Below are positions 9,136-17,767 of a stretch of 64,000 bases of DNA, piece by piece. The position numbers and the translations under genes were made by a program. The notes beneath the pieces are model-generated. The model was not told the DNA's origin and searched no databases. It saw nothing but the letters and a program-made list of their open reading frames with translations. Origin of the DNA: Salinimicrobium sp035607535 (GTDB taxonomy: Bacteria; Bacteroidota; Bacteroidia; Flavobacteriales; Flavobacteriaceae); contig NZ_JAYDZX010000001.1 of NCBI RefSeq assembly GCF_035607535.1, forward strand, positions 248,001 through 312,000, written 5' to 3'. Every line of letters starts with the position of its first letter. Position 1 is the stretch's first letter.

Positions 9136-11448
9136 ATGAAGCACAGGGTAAATTTAATGGTCTTAAGTATTGCTATCCTCTTATTCCTGGAGGCCTGTAG
9201 TGTGACAAAATTTATTCCCGAAGATGAATTATTGTATACCGGAGCAGACATAGAAATGGAATCTGATGATCCTATTGAAAACAAAAAGGATCTTAAAAAT
9301 CAACTTCAGTCTTTAATTACTCCCGATCCTAACAGCAAGATCCTTGGGTCGAGAATCGGGCTTTACTTCCATTACAAGGCACAACGGGAAAATCCAGGGT
9401 TTATAAATAAATTTCTCAATAAACAGCTGGGGGAAGAACCTGTTTATCTCTCTGATGTCGACCCTTTCCAGACGGAGAAGTTACTTAAGAACAGGCTGGA
9501 AAACAGGGGTTATTTCTACAGTAGAGTAAATCATTCTGTCGAGGAGAATGAGGAAAAGAAATTAGCTCATCTTCAATATACGGCCATCTTACCCGAAAAT
9601 CCATATATCCTTGAAACCTATAAAATGGATAATGATAGCCTGGAGATCTATAGGGAAATTCAGGAGACTTTGGACGAATCCTTGTTGGAGTCAGGTGAAA
9701 AATTTAACCTGGCCATGCTCAAGGCGGAACGGGAACGGATAGATGCAGCGCTTAAACGGCAGGGTTACTACAACTTTAGTTCAAATTTTCTCATTTTTGA
9801 AGCTGATACCAATCAGTACGATCGCAAGAAATTTGACCTGTTCTTAAGATTAAAAGAAGAAGTTCCGGAAGCGGGTATTAAGCCATACGTTATTAGGGAT
9901 GTGAATATTTACCCCAACTACGTAATTGGCACAGATTCCCTGGCACGGGACACGGTTAGGTTCAATGAGAGAAATTATATTCAGCAAGAGATCTTTTTTA
10001 AGCCAAAGAAATTAGACCCTTTTATTCTTTTGGAGGAAGGAGAACTTTATTCGCCAGAGCTGTCTGGAAAGACGAGTAGAAGGCTTACCTCGCTGGGAAC
10101 ATACAAGTTTGTGAATATAAGGTATGACGAGATAGATTCCCTGTCAACTGATAGTCTTGGGTATTTAACTGCGAACATCTTTCTTTCTCCCATGAACAAA
10201 AGAGCGATAAGGGCAGAACTACAGGCGGTGACCAAATCAAATAATTTTGCAGGTCCTCATCTTGCCCTTACCTATACCAACAGGAATTTATTTCATGGAG
10301 GCGAAATCCTTAATATCACCGGTAAGGTTGGGTATGAATGGCAGTTGTCCAGTGAAAGCGATGTGGGTAACAGTAGTACTGTCCTCGGTTTAGAAACTGC
10401 GATCATAAGTCCGAGAATGATATTCCCTTTTGTAAATATCAGGAGTAACTGGTTCGAATATTCAATTCCAAAGACGAAAGTAAGCTTAGGTTTTGAATAT
10501 CTCAACAGGAGTCAGCTTTTCAGCCTGTTCACAGTAACCGGCAACTTTGGATACATTTGGAAAGCCAACCGGTTCATAACCCATGAATTGAACCCGCTTT
10601 CGGTCGATTATTCCCGGCTTAGCAACACCACCCAGACCTTTAGAGATATTCTGGATGAAAATCCATTTTTAAGGAGCAGTTTTGAACAGCAGTTTATCGC
10701 GGGACTCACTTATGGTTTTACTTATAACGGAATGATAGATGAACTGGAAACCCACCAGTTCTACCTCAATTCAAACCTTGAACTTGCAGGAAATCTCATC
10801 GACCTGCTTAGTAGTGGACCTACTCCAAGGACTTTCCTGGGTATGGAGTTTGCACAATTTGCCCGCATAGATGCCGATTTTAGATATCACTATAATTTAA
10901 CTCCGGAACAAACCATTGCCACCCGCCTGTATGGAGGGATAGGAGTTCCTTACGGTAATTCGGAAGTAATGCCTTTCAGCAGGCAGTTCTATTCGGGAGG
11001 GCCATACAGTGTTCGTGCTTTCCAAATCAGGTCTCTGGGTCCCGGAACTTATTCCCCCGACGGAATGGGAGTTCCCTATTACGACAGAATGGGGAACCTA
11101 AGGCTGGAGGCGAATGTGGAATATCGTTTCCCGCTATACCAGTTTCTCAAAGGAGCGGTTTTTATGGACGCAGGAAACGTTTGGAACACCGAAAGCAACT
11201 ATGCCGAGTTTGAAGAGGCTCCCACAGAACAACAGGAATTACTTCTCGAAAAAGGCGTTTTTGAACAGGATTTTTTATCAGAACTGGGAATAGGAGCGGG
11301 GGTAGGTCTAAGGATCGATATTCAAAATTTCGTGATCCGTTTTGATCTCGCCGCACCATTGCACACCCCGTGGTATGAGGAAGGGGAACGCTGGGACTTC
11401 AGGATAAGTGACCCGGTATTCAATTTTGCAATAGGATACCCTTTCTAG
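9136..11448 (+). CDS. tamL: TamL, lipoprotein-type BamA/TamA outer-membrane protein
   Basis: This 770-residue protein has a lipoprotein signal ending in 'LLFLEACS' (Cys at 21), unlike proteobacterial TamA. POTRA-like repeats cover about 30-330 ('KLLKNRLENRGYFYSRV', 'KRQGYYNFSSNF'). An Omp85-type beta-barrel covers about 350-770, with the barrel motif 'GGPYSVRAFQ' and the ending 'FNFAIGYPF' (terminal Phe). Bacteroidota commonly carry this lipidated form, TamL, next to tamB, exactly as here. It should reside in the outer membrane and contact TamB in the periplasm. The last 4 bases overlap the stop of the convergent upp gene, leaving no room for a terminator. Confidence 0.92.
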   Translation: MKHRVNLMVLSIAILLFLEACSVTKFIPEDELLYTGADIEMESDDPIENKKDLKNQLQSLITPDPNSKILGSRIGLYFHYKAQRENPGFINKFLNKQLGEEPVYLSDVDPFQTEKLLKNRLENRGYFYSRVNHSVEENEEKKLAHLQYTAILPENPYILETYKMDNDSLEIYREIQETLDESLLESGEKFNLAMLKAERERIDAALKRQGYYNFSSNFLIFEADTNQYDRKKFDLFLRLKEEVPEAGIKPYVIRDVNIYPNYVIGTDSLARDTVRFNERNYIQQEIFFKPKKLDPFILLEEGELYSPELSGKTSRRLTSLGTYKFVNIRYDEIDSLSTDSLGYLTANIFLSPMNKRAIRAELQAVTKSNNFAGPHLALTYTNRNLFHGGEILNITGKVGYEWQLSSESDVGNSSTVLGLETAIISPRMIFPFVNIRSNWFEYSIPKTKVSLGFEYLNRSQLFSLFTVTGNFGYIWKANRFITHELNPLSVDYSRLSNTTQTFRDILDENPFLRSSFEQQFIAGLTYGFTYNGMIDELETHQFYLNSNLELAGNLIDLLSSGPTPRTFLGMEFAQFARIDADFRYHYNLTPEQTIATRLYGGIGVPYGNSEVMPFSRQFYSGGPYSVRAFQIRSLGPGTYSPDGMGVPYYDRMGNLRLEANVEYRFPLYQFLKGAVFMDAGNVWNTESNYAEFEEAPTEQQELLLEKGVFEQDFLSELGIGAGVGLRIDIQNFVIRFDLAAPLHTPWYEEGERWDFRISDPVFNFAIGYPF

Positions 11449-12104
11449 TGCTGCATTTTGGAGCCAAAGCATAGATCTCCGGCATCACCCAGGCCGGGTA
11501 CTATGTAGCCTCTTTCGTCAAGTTTTTCATCTATAGTAGCTACCCATAAATGTGAATTTTCAGGAAAGTTCTCCTGCAGGTGTTCAATTCCCTCTCGTGC
11601 AGCAATTACAGATACAAGGTGAATTTCCTTTGGTCTACCCATAGTTTCCAGCGCCTGTAGAACGTTGACAAAAGAGCGCCCGGTCGCCAGCATAGGATCG
11701 GCAAGGATAAGGGTTTTACCTTCCAGGGAAGGGGAAGCGAGATATTCTACCAGGATCTCAAACTCCTCATTATCGTTGGGATGATGACGGTAGGCAGAAA
11801 TAAAAGAATTGTCGGCAGCATCAAAGTAATTCAGTAATCCGTTGTGAAGGGGAAGCCCTGCTCTTAAAATGGAACAGATCACCAGTTCCTCCTTATGTAA
11901 AGGCAAATTTGCGGTACCTAAAGGGGTTTGGACCTCTGCCTCTCCAAAACTGAAATTTTTACTCAATTCATAACCCAGGATCTCTCCCAACCTTTCTATA
12001 TTTTTTCTGAATCTTAGCCGGTCATTCTGGACCTTTACATCCCTAAGCTGCGCGATGAAGGTATTGGCAATCGAATTTTCCTGAAGTAGATGATGAACGT
12101 GCAT
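11445..12104 (-). CDS. upp: uracil phosphoribosyltransferase
   Basis: This 219-residue enzyme makes UMP from uracil and PRPP (pyrimidine salvage, cytoplasm). The type I phosphoribosyltransferase PRPP loop is clear at 'LILADPMLATGRSFVNVL' (about residues 132-150). The uracil-side ending 'DERGYIVPGLGDAGDLCFGS' is typical of Upp. 'ICSILRAGLPLHNGLLNYF' matches the conserved central strand. The gene is monocistronic. A -7 box lies just upstream, and the stop overlaps the end of tamL on the opposite strand. Confidence 0.96.
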   Translation of the reverse strand: MHVHHLLQENSIANTFIAQLRDVKVQNDRLRFRKNIERLGEILGYELSKNFSFGEAEVQTPLGTANLPLHKEELVICSILRAGLPLHNGLLNYFDAADNSFISAYRHHPNDNEEFEILVEYLASPSLEGKTLILADPMLATGRSFVNVLQALETMGRPKEIHLVSVIAAREGIEHLQENFPENSHLWVATIDEKLDERGYIVPGLGDAGDLCFGSKMQH

Positions 12105-12129
12105 AGTGAGCTGTTTCTTATGAGGAAGC

Positions 12130-12137
12130 CAAAGTTA
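12130..12137 (-). promoter_or_regulatory. -7 promoter box of upp
   Basis: On the minus strand this reads TAACTTTG, an exact TAnnTTTG match 25 bases before the upp ATG. No TTG at the right distance was found, so only the -7 element is supported. Confidence 0.45.
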
Positions 12138-12285
12138 TTAATTTTTGCGCCAATTACTCCATGAGCAGAGGATTTGAAAAAGCTGTTTTTAGCAATAAGT
12201 TTCTGTTCTCAAGGCTGTTTCCCTCTCTAAAATTGTGAATTTTATCGTATATTTAAAACAGTTAGGATTTGAAAAACAGGTGATT

Positions 12286-12696
12286 ATGAGTTCTTCAACA
12301 GATACAACGATGACTGAAAAGGAAAAGTTTTTAAGGGACGTCAATAAAGCGTATGCAGAAGGGGATGAAAAATTCTTTATGGACCACATTACCGACGACA
12401 TTTGCTGGACGGTTGTGGGGGAAAAGGATATTGCAGGAAAGGCTGAATTTAAGGAGGTCCTGGATCAAATGAAAGAGATGCCCGAGGTTGAGATCCAGGT
12501 GGAAAATGTTTTTGTAGCCAACAATAATGGAATAGTGGAAGGGGTGATCATTAGCAGGAACAGGCTCGGTCAAAAGAAGCATTTTGGATTCTGTGACATC
12601 TACAAGTTTACCGAAGGGAAGGAGTTCAAGATCTTTGCAATAACTTCTTATGTGATAGATATCAGTCGGCACATGCAATATCGGGAACGCTGCTAA
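12286..12696 (+). CDS. SnoaL/NTF2-like fold protein
   Basis: I use the ATG at 12286 (MSSSTDTTMTEKEKF); an upstream in-frame ATG would add 17 poorly fitting residues. The 136-residue product looks like a cone-shaped NTF2/SnoaL-like protein: 'FLRDVNKAYAEGDEKFFMDH' helix, 'DDICWTVVGEKDIAGKAEF', then antiparallel strands ending in 'FKIFAITSYVID'. The 'W.v.G...i.Gk..f' pattern is common in this group. Members include ketosteroid isomerase-like enzymes and many proteins without known activity; the substrate cannot be told. A TATATTTA sequence about 38 bases upstream resembles a -7 box. Confidence 0.75.
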   Translation: MSSSTDTTMTEKEKFLRDVNKAYAEGDEKFFMDHITDDICWTVVGEKDIAGKAEFKEVLDQMKEMPEVEIQVENVFVANNNGIVEGVIISRNRLGQKKHFGFCDIYKFTEGKEFKIFAITSYVIDISRHMQYRERC

Positions 12697-12702
12697 AAAA
12701 AA

Positions 12703-12725
12703 TTAGCCACCTCGCGGGTGGCTAA
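12703..12725. terminator. bidirectional intrinsic terminator
   Basis: A perfect 9-bp stem TTAGCCACC/GGTGGCTAA has a 5-base loop, with a run of A before it and TTATTTTTT after. It serves the SnoaL-like gene and the convergent acidic protein gene. Confidence 0.85.
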
Positions 12726-12729
12726 AAGA

Positions 12730-13116
12730 TTATTTTTTGTTGTCATTATTTCTGGTTTTTTCTGAAGGATCCCGGTACTTTTCAGCTTTTTCACCTTTAT
12801 ATACCGTATTTGTTTGCGACTCTATATTATCGTTTGAATTAGCCGATTCTTTTGGTCTTCTTTCTTTTTCAACATCCTGAGGCTTGTTAGTGGTAGGATT
12901 AAACTTGCGGTCGTCCTGCCCGGGAATATCCAGGTCGGCACCGGCATAATCTATATCTTCTTCCCGATCCTTAAAGTAGTCTCCCTTTTTTTCGTCCTGA
13001 CTCTGATTGTTTAATGTGGATTTGTCTTCGGGAGTGATTTCCGGATTATACTTCTGGTTCTCCTCCCGTTTCATGTCTGTACGATTATTTTTTGGTTGTT
13101 CTTCTTTTTTTGTCAT
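12730..13116 (-). CDS. small disordered hydrophilic protein
   Basis: The 128 residues contain almost no hydrophobic side chains. Lys, Glu, Asp, Asn, Gln, Pro and Arg make up most of the chain, and no signal peptide, membrane segment or Cys is present. It should be intrinsically disordered. Such proteins with alternating basic and acidic blocks recur in Flavobacteriaceae near stress genes, but I know of no tested function and recognise no named family. The gene is flanked by a strong terminator and reads in a single uninterrupted frame. The conserved-looking 'DLDIPGQDD' segment could be a short linear motif. A desiccation or osmoprotective role would be speculation. Confidence 0.65.
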   Translation of the reverse strand: MTKKEEQPKNNRTDMKREENQKYNPEITPEDKSTLNNQSQDEKKGDYFKDREEDIDYAGADLDIPGQDDRKFNPTTNKPQDVEKERRPKESANSNDNIESQTNTVYKGEKAEKYRDPSEKTRNNDNKK

Positions 13117-13276
13117 GGCTTTGTTTTTATTTTAAATTACAGATAATCTTATATTTACCCCATGATCTGCGGTTAAAATGCAGTTAAATTTTTTAGCTAC
13201 TAAGGTCAAATTTCCGGCTGGAAAGACAAGATTGGTTAAATTTTTGATATCTTTTTGCTGAAGTATATTGTGGTAT

Positions 13277-13942
13277 ATGAAATATCTCTTTTCCTTAATT
13301 TTCGCTTTAATCTTTTGTGTAGGGCATGCACAGGTTGATAATCCAACTGCTCCTGTTAAAGCCCCGGGCGAACTCATGGCCCCGAAGAAGGGTAGTGAAT
13401 CTTCCTCCTTTATCAAATCTAAAGGTAATCACAGTCTTAGTTCAAAGAAAGGAATCTTCAGCACCGAGAGTGAACCTCTAAAGCTGGGAGAGAAGGAGCC
13501 AAAATCCTTCAGCATGAGAACAGATGAGAATGGGCTCATGACCTTCAAAGGAAAAGATTTTACTCCAAAAGCATTTACCAAAGACAAGGAAGCAAGAGAA
13601 GAATTCCGAAGGGATCAATACCTGGGGGATTTTAAAACTACAGGCGTATTTGTAGAACTATATTGTCGTGACCATGAATACATTGATGGTGACAAGGTAA
13701 AGATCACAGTTAATGGCGTGGTGATCAATAGGAATATGTCTCTTGGAGCTACATATACTCCAATTATGGTAAGGCTGGACAGCGGACTCAACAACATCGA
13801 ATTTGAAGCCTTGAATCAGGGTACTTCAGGACCTAATACTGCAGAATTAAGGGTTTATGATGATCAGGGCAGGGAGGTAATCCGTAAAGAGTGGAACCTT
13901 CTTACAGGGGCCCGTGCAAACCTTGTTGTGGTTAAGCAGTAG
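13277..13942 (+). CDS. secreted protein of unknown function
   Basis: The ATG at 13277 begins a signal peptide (MKYLFSLIFALIFCVGHAQ). Residues 25-115 are low-complexity and rich in Lys, Ser and Pro. The C-terminal half (about 116-221) forms a likely beta-sandwich, with 'VFVELYCRDHEYIDGDKVKI', 'LDSGLNNIEFEALNQG' and 'AELRVYDDQGREVIR'. That half looks like a carbohydrate-binding or Ig-like fold, but I cannot assign a family. It ends a few bases before the convergent permease gene. Export to the periplasm or surface is well supported; function is not. Confidence 0.75.
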   Translation: MKYLFSLIFALIFCVGHAQVDNPTAPVKAPGELMAPKKGSESSSFIKSKGNHSLSSKKGIFSTESEPLKLGEKEPKSFSMRTDENGLMTFKGKDFTPKAFTKDKEAREEFRRDQYLGDFKTTGVFVELYCRDHEYIDGDKVKITVNGVVINRNMSLGATYTPIMVRLDSGLNNIEFEALNQGTSGPNTAELRVYDDQGREVIRKEWNLLTGARANLVVVKQ

Positions 13943-13949
13943 TGGCCTG

Positions 13950-15191
13950 TTAAAGATTTCCTTCAAACAGGTTATAGATATTGAACCCAAAGAGGATCAA
14001 TATTGTTATAAATGCAATAATGGTGGGAATTGGAATATTATTGACGTTTAACCTGATATAGAACGGCGGTTTTTCATCTTTCTCATTTCTTTTTTTGTGT
14101 CTTAAGTTAAGCAAGGCCATGTTGACCATTCCAAAAACGATAAAAATAAAGATGTTACTAAGGCTGGCGACGATCTTTAGATTTCCGATGAGTCCAAATC
14201 CTATAGCGACTAAACTTATTGCAACTATAGCATAGTTTGGGGCATTGCCTATTCCCGAAATAGTAGTAAATCTTTTTAGCCAGGATTTCTCACTGTCCCT
14301 TGCGACATCATAAAGCAGCCTGGAGGTTCCAAGTATATTGCTCAGAATAGTTTTACTTGTAGCGAAAAGGGCGATGATCACCAGGGAAGTGGCACCCCAT
14401 GCTCCCAATTTTGCTTCTATAACCGCTGCCAAAGGTCCGTTAGAATTTGAAAGTTCCTTCCAGTCCAGCACACTCACGGAACTTATTGCAATCAAAACAT
14501 ACACCACCAGGACAATAACCCCGCTCAAGATCACAGCTTTTGGCATGTTCTTTTTTGGCTCTTTTGTCTCCTCGGCCATCTTAACGAGATCTTCAAACCC
14601 AATATAGCTAAAGAAGATCAATGCTCCTCCTGCAAAAAGACCGGTCCAACCCCGGTCGTTAGTTTGGAGGAGGGGAGTGGTGCCAAATTCGGGTATGCTC
14701 ACCACCACTACTGCAGCAAGACCTATAAGCGTTACTACTGTGGCGAAAGAATTAAAATAAGAGCTGTACTTCGCCCCAATAATATTGAAGAAGGCCATTA
14801 AAGAGATAATGCAGATCACGATGATCCAGGAAGGAAAATTTACCAGGCGACTCAGATAATCTGCAAAACTTATTGATATCGCAGCTGCAGCGACTATCCC
14901 TGTGAAGGCCATAAAAATGGACATGATAAATGCAGTCCTTCTACCCAGGCCTTGCTTGATATACTCAAAACTTCCTCCGGAATCGGGGAACCTGCTTACA
15001 AATTCGGCATAGGAGAGGCCGGTGAGCAGAGCTACTGTCGCAGCTATCACAAAGCTTAGCCATAACATGTTGCCGCTAAGACCTGCGGCCTGTCCAATAA
15101 TTGCATAGATCCCGGCACCTACAATGCCGCCAACTCCAAACATTAATACATCCCAAAATCCCAAACTTCTTTTGAGTTCGTTTTTTCCCAT
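13950..15191 (-). CDS. APC-superfamily amino-acid permease
   Basis: This 413-residue inner-membrane protein has about 12 hydrophobic helices. The first carries the APC substrate-site signature 'GVGGIVGAGIYAIIG' (about residues 17-31), where the unwound Gly-rich segment binds the amino-acid alpha-amino and carboxyl groups. 'FFSYIGFEDLVKMAEETKEPKKNMP' matches the conserved helix 6 to loop region. Length is at the short end for the family but complete. The substrate cannot be predicted, and polyamine or cationic amino-acid uptake are possible. It is transcribed towards the secreted protein gene and appears monocistronic. Confidence 0.9.
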   Translation of the reverse strand: MGKNELKRSLGFWDVLMFGVGGIVGAGIYAIIGQAAGLSGNMLWLSFVIAATVALLTGLSYAEFVSRFPDSGGSFEYIKQGLGRRTAFIMSIFMAFTGIVAAAAISISFADYLSRLVNFPSWIIVICIISLMAFFNIIGAKYSSYFNSFATVVTLIGLAAVVVVSIPEFGTTPLLQTNDRGWTGLFAGGALIFFSYIGFEDLVKMAEETKEPKKNMPKAVILSGVIVLVVYVLIAISSVSVLDWKELSNSNGPLAAVIEAKLGAWGATSLVIIALFATSKTILSNILGTSRLLYDVARDSEKSWLKRFTTISGIGNAPNYAIVAISLVAIGFGLIGNLKIVASLSNIFIFIVFGMVNMALLNLRHKKRNEKDEKPPFYIRLNVNNIPIPTIIAFITILILFGFNIYNLFEGNL

Positions 15192-15304
15192 AGAGGCAAG
15201 TCAGTTTTTATGATGCCGCTTAATATAAATTTTTGGATATGTTTTATTTACAAGTTTAACAGGAACTAAAGAAAAACCTAACAAAACTTAAGAAGCAAAC
15301 ATAG

Positions 15305-15331
15305 AAAAGCCCCTGCTTTTGCGGGGCTTTT
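15305..15331 (-). terminator. intrinsic terminator of the DUF2383-like gene
   Basis: AAAAGCCCC and GGGGCTTTT form a stem extended by TGC/GCG pairing around TTTT. On the minus strand it follows the stop of the four-helix-bundle gene. Confidence 0.8.
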
Positions 15332-15350
15332 ACAACTTTTAGAACTGTAA

Positions 15351-15824
15351 TTAGTGTAATTGCTTCATCGATTTCATTTCAGAAATACTTTCCCTGATTT
15401 CAGCTAAATGACGGCGTAGTACGTCCTCAATCTTAGCAGGAAAGTTGCTCTTTCTCAGTTTGGTTTCATATTCTTCCACACTGTTCTTTTCACCCCGAAG
15501 GCATTCCTCCAAAAGTGCCTTATCTGTATCTTTTTCCAGAGATGTTTTAAGGTTGATCCAGGTCCTGTTCAATTCCCCTAAGATTGAACCGGAATCTCCG
15601 GGATGTTCATTAAGAGAGTGTAGTTGATGATCAATTTCTGTTGCGAAATGATTCTTCCTTGCCGCCTGCTTTTTAAAGAATTCCTTTAAAGTCGCATTTT
15701 TAGTGCGTTCCCGGGCTGTTTTGTAATCTTTTTCGGCCTCATAGTTTTTTTCCAGCAGTTCCTGCAGGCCGTGCGTTACCTTTCTGTGACTTTCTTGCCG
15801 GGCAGATTCTCTTGTTGTTTTCAT
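15351..15824 (-). CDS. PA2169-type four-helix-bundle protein (DUF2383-like)
   Basis: This 157-residue protein is nearly all helical. It has four amphipathic segments: 'KVTHGLQELLEKNYEAEKDY', 'KEFFKKQAARKNHFATEI', 'WINLKTSLEKDTDKALLEE' and 'VLRRHLAEIRESISEM'. Glu and His residues are spaced as in ferritin-like bundles. The pattern matches the DUF2383/PA2169 family, which is often induced under stress and whose biochemical role is unknown. There is no signal peptide, so it acts in the cytoplasm. A universal stress protein lies divergently next to it, which fits a stress setting. Confidence 0.8.
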   Translation of the reverse strand: MKTTRESARQESHRKVTHGLQELLEKNYEAEKDYKTARERTKNATLKEFFKKQAARKNHFATEIDHQLHSLNEHPGDSGSILGELNRTWINLKTSLEKDTDKALLEECLRGEKNSVEEYETKLRKSNFPAKIEDVLRRHLAEIRESISEMKSMKQLH

Positions 15825-15987
15825 GAGCCTCTAGTTTTTGATCCTCTTAAATATACGAAGAAGGAAAAACATTATACATGAAAAACGTCATTTTTGAATA
15901 CTAAAAAATTGATTGCGATTTCCTTACGACTTTGACTAAGAAGTCATCATTTTCACGAATTTTCGTATTTTTAAGGAAAAGCCAGTT

Positions 15988-16446
15988 ATGAAAAAAATAC
16001 TCATTGCCGTAGATTATAATCCTGTTTCTGAAAAAGTTGCTGAACAGGGTTACGAACTCGCCAAAAATCTCAATGCTGAAGTTTGTCTTATCCATGTATT
16101 GGATGATGTGGGATTTTATGGAGCTCAATATCCTACTTTCATGGGGTATGATGGCTATTCAGGAATGGGGCCAGACCTCGATGTGGCAATGGAAATGAAA
16201 AATATCGCTGAAGAATTCCTTGAAAAAGCCAAATCTCATCTTAATGATCCGCAAGTGAAAACCCATCTTGCTGAAGGTGATACAGCAAAAACTATAATGG
16301 CGTATGGGGAAGAGTGGGGGGCTAATATTCTGGTTATGGGCACTCATAGCCATTCTGTCCTTGAAAAGCTTTTAATGGGCACCGTGGCCGAAAAGATCCT
16401 GGAAAAGACAAAAATTCCGGTATACCTGGTGCCGGTAAAGAAATAA
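15988..16446 (+). CDS. universal stress protein (UspA fold)
   Basis: This single-domain Usp has 152 residues: 'KKILIAVDYNPVSEKVAEQGYELAK' (first strand with Asp and the helix), 'VCLIHVLDD', and the C-terminal 'ANILVMGTHSHSVLEKLLMG' with 'TVAEKILEKTKIPVYLVP'. The ATP-binding Usp class has the loop G-x2-G-x9-G-S/T. Here the loop is GTHSHS..., so the second Gly is missing, and ATP binding may be weak or absent (inference). It is cytoplasmic, monocistronic and divergent from the four-helix-bundle gene. Confidence 0.9.
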   Translation: MKKILIAVDYNPVSEKVAEQGYELAKNLNAEVCLIHVLDDVGFYGAQYPTFMGYDGYSGMGPDLDVAMEMKNIAEEFLEKAKSHLNDPQVKTHLAEGDTAKTIMAYGEEWGANILVMGTHSHSVLEKLLMGTVAEKILEKTKIPVYLVPVKK

Positions 16447-16575
16447 TAAAATGACTGCGAGTCGAATTAATGATTATCTTTAGATAAACCTTTCCGGTTT
16501 CAAAACAAATGATCATTATAACACGGACTTCCGTAGTTATTGTTCCCCTGACTTTTTAATTCTAATACTTTTCTT

Positions 16576-17043
16576 ATGAAAAACAGGGAACAGATTAAGA
16601 TCCTCGTGTTTATCGGCTTATTACTTTTTTATTGTGTAGAAGTTTTGGCACAGGATAACAAGCTTAGTGAGACCACCTCTGTGGTACATGATGCTAATGA
16701 CAAAGACCTGCAGTGGGGACCGTGTCCCGATTTTATGCCGCAGGGATGTGAAATAGCTGTATTACATGGAGATCCAGCTAAAAAAAATGTAGATATTCTT
16801 TTTAAAGTTCCTGCCGGCGCAGATATTCCCAATCATGCTCATACCTCGGCCGAACGAATGGTATTAATCTCGGGAGAGCTTGAGGTAACCTATGAAGGAG
16901 AACCTTCTCAAACATTAATTACGGGATCCTATGCCTATGGACCTGCAAAGAAAGCACACACAGCCAAATGTGGAGATTCTGGCCCTTGTGTGCTCTTCAT
17001 AGCCTTTGAAGAACCTTTGGATGCCTATATAATTGAAAAATGA
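16576..17043 (+). CDS. secreted single-domain cupin
   Basis: This 155-residue protein has a signal peptide (residues 1-25, ending VLAQ). Its cupin domain has motif 1 'PAGADIPNHAHTSAERMVLISGELEV' and motif 2 'GSYAYGPAKKAHTAKC'. Motif 1 gives His-His-Glu candidates for metal binding (HAHTSAE) and motif 2 another His. Three pairs of Cys-containing segments ('GPCPDFMPQGC', 'KCGDSGPC') suggest disulfides in the periplasm. It resembles ChrR-like and DUF4437-like cupins; the substrate is unknown. No partner gene is evident. Confidence 0.82.
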   Translation: MKNREQIKILVFIGLLLFYCVEVLAQDNKLSETTSVVHDANDKDLQWGPCPDFMPQGCEIAVLHGDPAKKNVDILFKVPAGADIPNHAHTSAERMVLISGELEVTYEGEPSQTLITGSYAYGPAKKAHTAKCGDSGPCVLFIAFEEPLDAYIIEK

Positions 17044-17125
17044 GATTTTTCAGAAGGATTTTTGTAAATTATAATAAATTGAACCTCAAGGTCAAATAGA
17101 TTCCTTAAAAGACAAAAAGAAGTTA

Positions 17126-17133
17126 TAACTTTG
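17126..17133 (+). promoter_or_regulatory. -7 promoter box of the cold-shock gene
   Basis: TAACTTTG is an exact TAnnTTTG match. Transcription from here would leave a leader of about 110 bases before the ATG at 17252, unusually long for this window. Long leaders are typical of cold-shock mRNAs. No TTG box was seen upstream. Confidence 0.45.
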
Positions 17134-17251
17134 TACCACATCCAAGGCTAGAACAATTTTAGGTAAATCTTCTCCAAGATATTTTTCCAATCTTCTTTTA
17201 GTACTTCAGATTATTTTATTTATATTCAACTGAAATCCAATTAAATCGCTA

Positions 17252-17695
17252 ATGGCAAAGTCACAACAGACGTACAACAAAATTGAAAAAGAAAAAAAAC
17301 GCTTAAAGAAGCGTGAAGAAAAGAAGAAGAAAAAGGAAGAAAGAAAAGCAAGTGGTGAATCTGTTTCAGAATTTGCTTATGTAGATGAGTTTGGAAACCT
17401 CACCGATACTCCTCCAGATCCATCTCAAAAAATAGAGGTAGATGCTGAAAGTATTGAGATTGGTATCCCTAAGAAAGAGGATTCAGATGAAGAAACTGAT
17501 TTTAGCAAAGAAGGAAAAGTTTCCTTTTTTGACTCTTCCAAAGGATTCGGATTTATCCTGGACTCCACAACTCAGGAAAAATATTTTGTGCACGTTACAG
17601 GCCTTATTGATGAAATTAGTGAAGGTGACAAAGTGAGCTTTGAGCTTGAAAAAGGTCTTAAGGGCATGAATGCCGTAAGAGTAAAGAAGATCTAA
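17252..17695 (+). CDS. cold-shock-domain protein with lysine-rich N-terminus
   Basis: The 147 residues fall into three parts. Residues 1-33 are extremely basic ('EKKRLKKREEKKKKKEERK'), 34-85 are acidic and probably disordered, and about 86-147 form a cold-shock domain. The domain has 'GKVSFFDSSKGFGFI' (RNP1 variant KGFGFI) and 'KYFVHVTGLI' (RNP2 variant FVHV). CSD proteins bind single-stranded RNA or DNA and act as RNA chaperones in the cytoplasm. The added basic arm should strengthen nucleic-acid or ribosome binding. The typical CspA is about 70 residues, so this is a distinct two-part version. A strong terminator follows. Confidence 0.9.
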   Translation: MAKSQQTYNKIEKEKKRLKKREEKKKKKEERKASGESVSEFAYVDEFGNLTDTPPDPSQKIEVDAESIEIGIPKKEDSDEETDFSKEGKVSFFDSSKGFGFILDSTTQEKYFVHVTGLIDEISEGDKVSFELEKGLKGMNAVRVKKI

Positions 17696-17715
17696 AAATA
17701 CTTTTTTGAGATAAA

Positions 17716-17747
17716 AAAAGAGCGGCAGTTTTTATTGCCGCTCTTTT
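17716..17747. terminator. bidirectional intrinsic terminator
   Basis: GAGCGGCA and TGCCGCTC form an 8-bp stem extended by flanking A/T runs, with an 8-base loop. It separates the convergent cold-shock and M61 peptidase genes. Confidence 0.9.
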
Positions 17748-17767
17748 CATTTTAAAAAGTACCGGAA

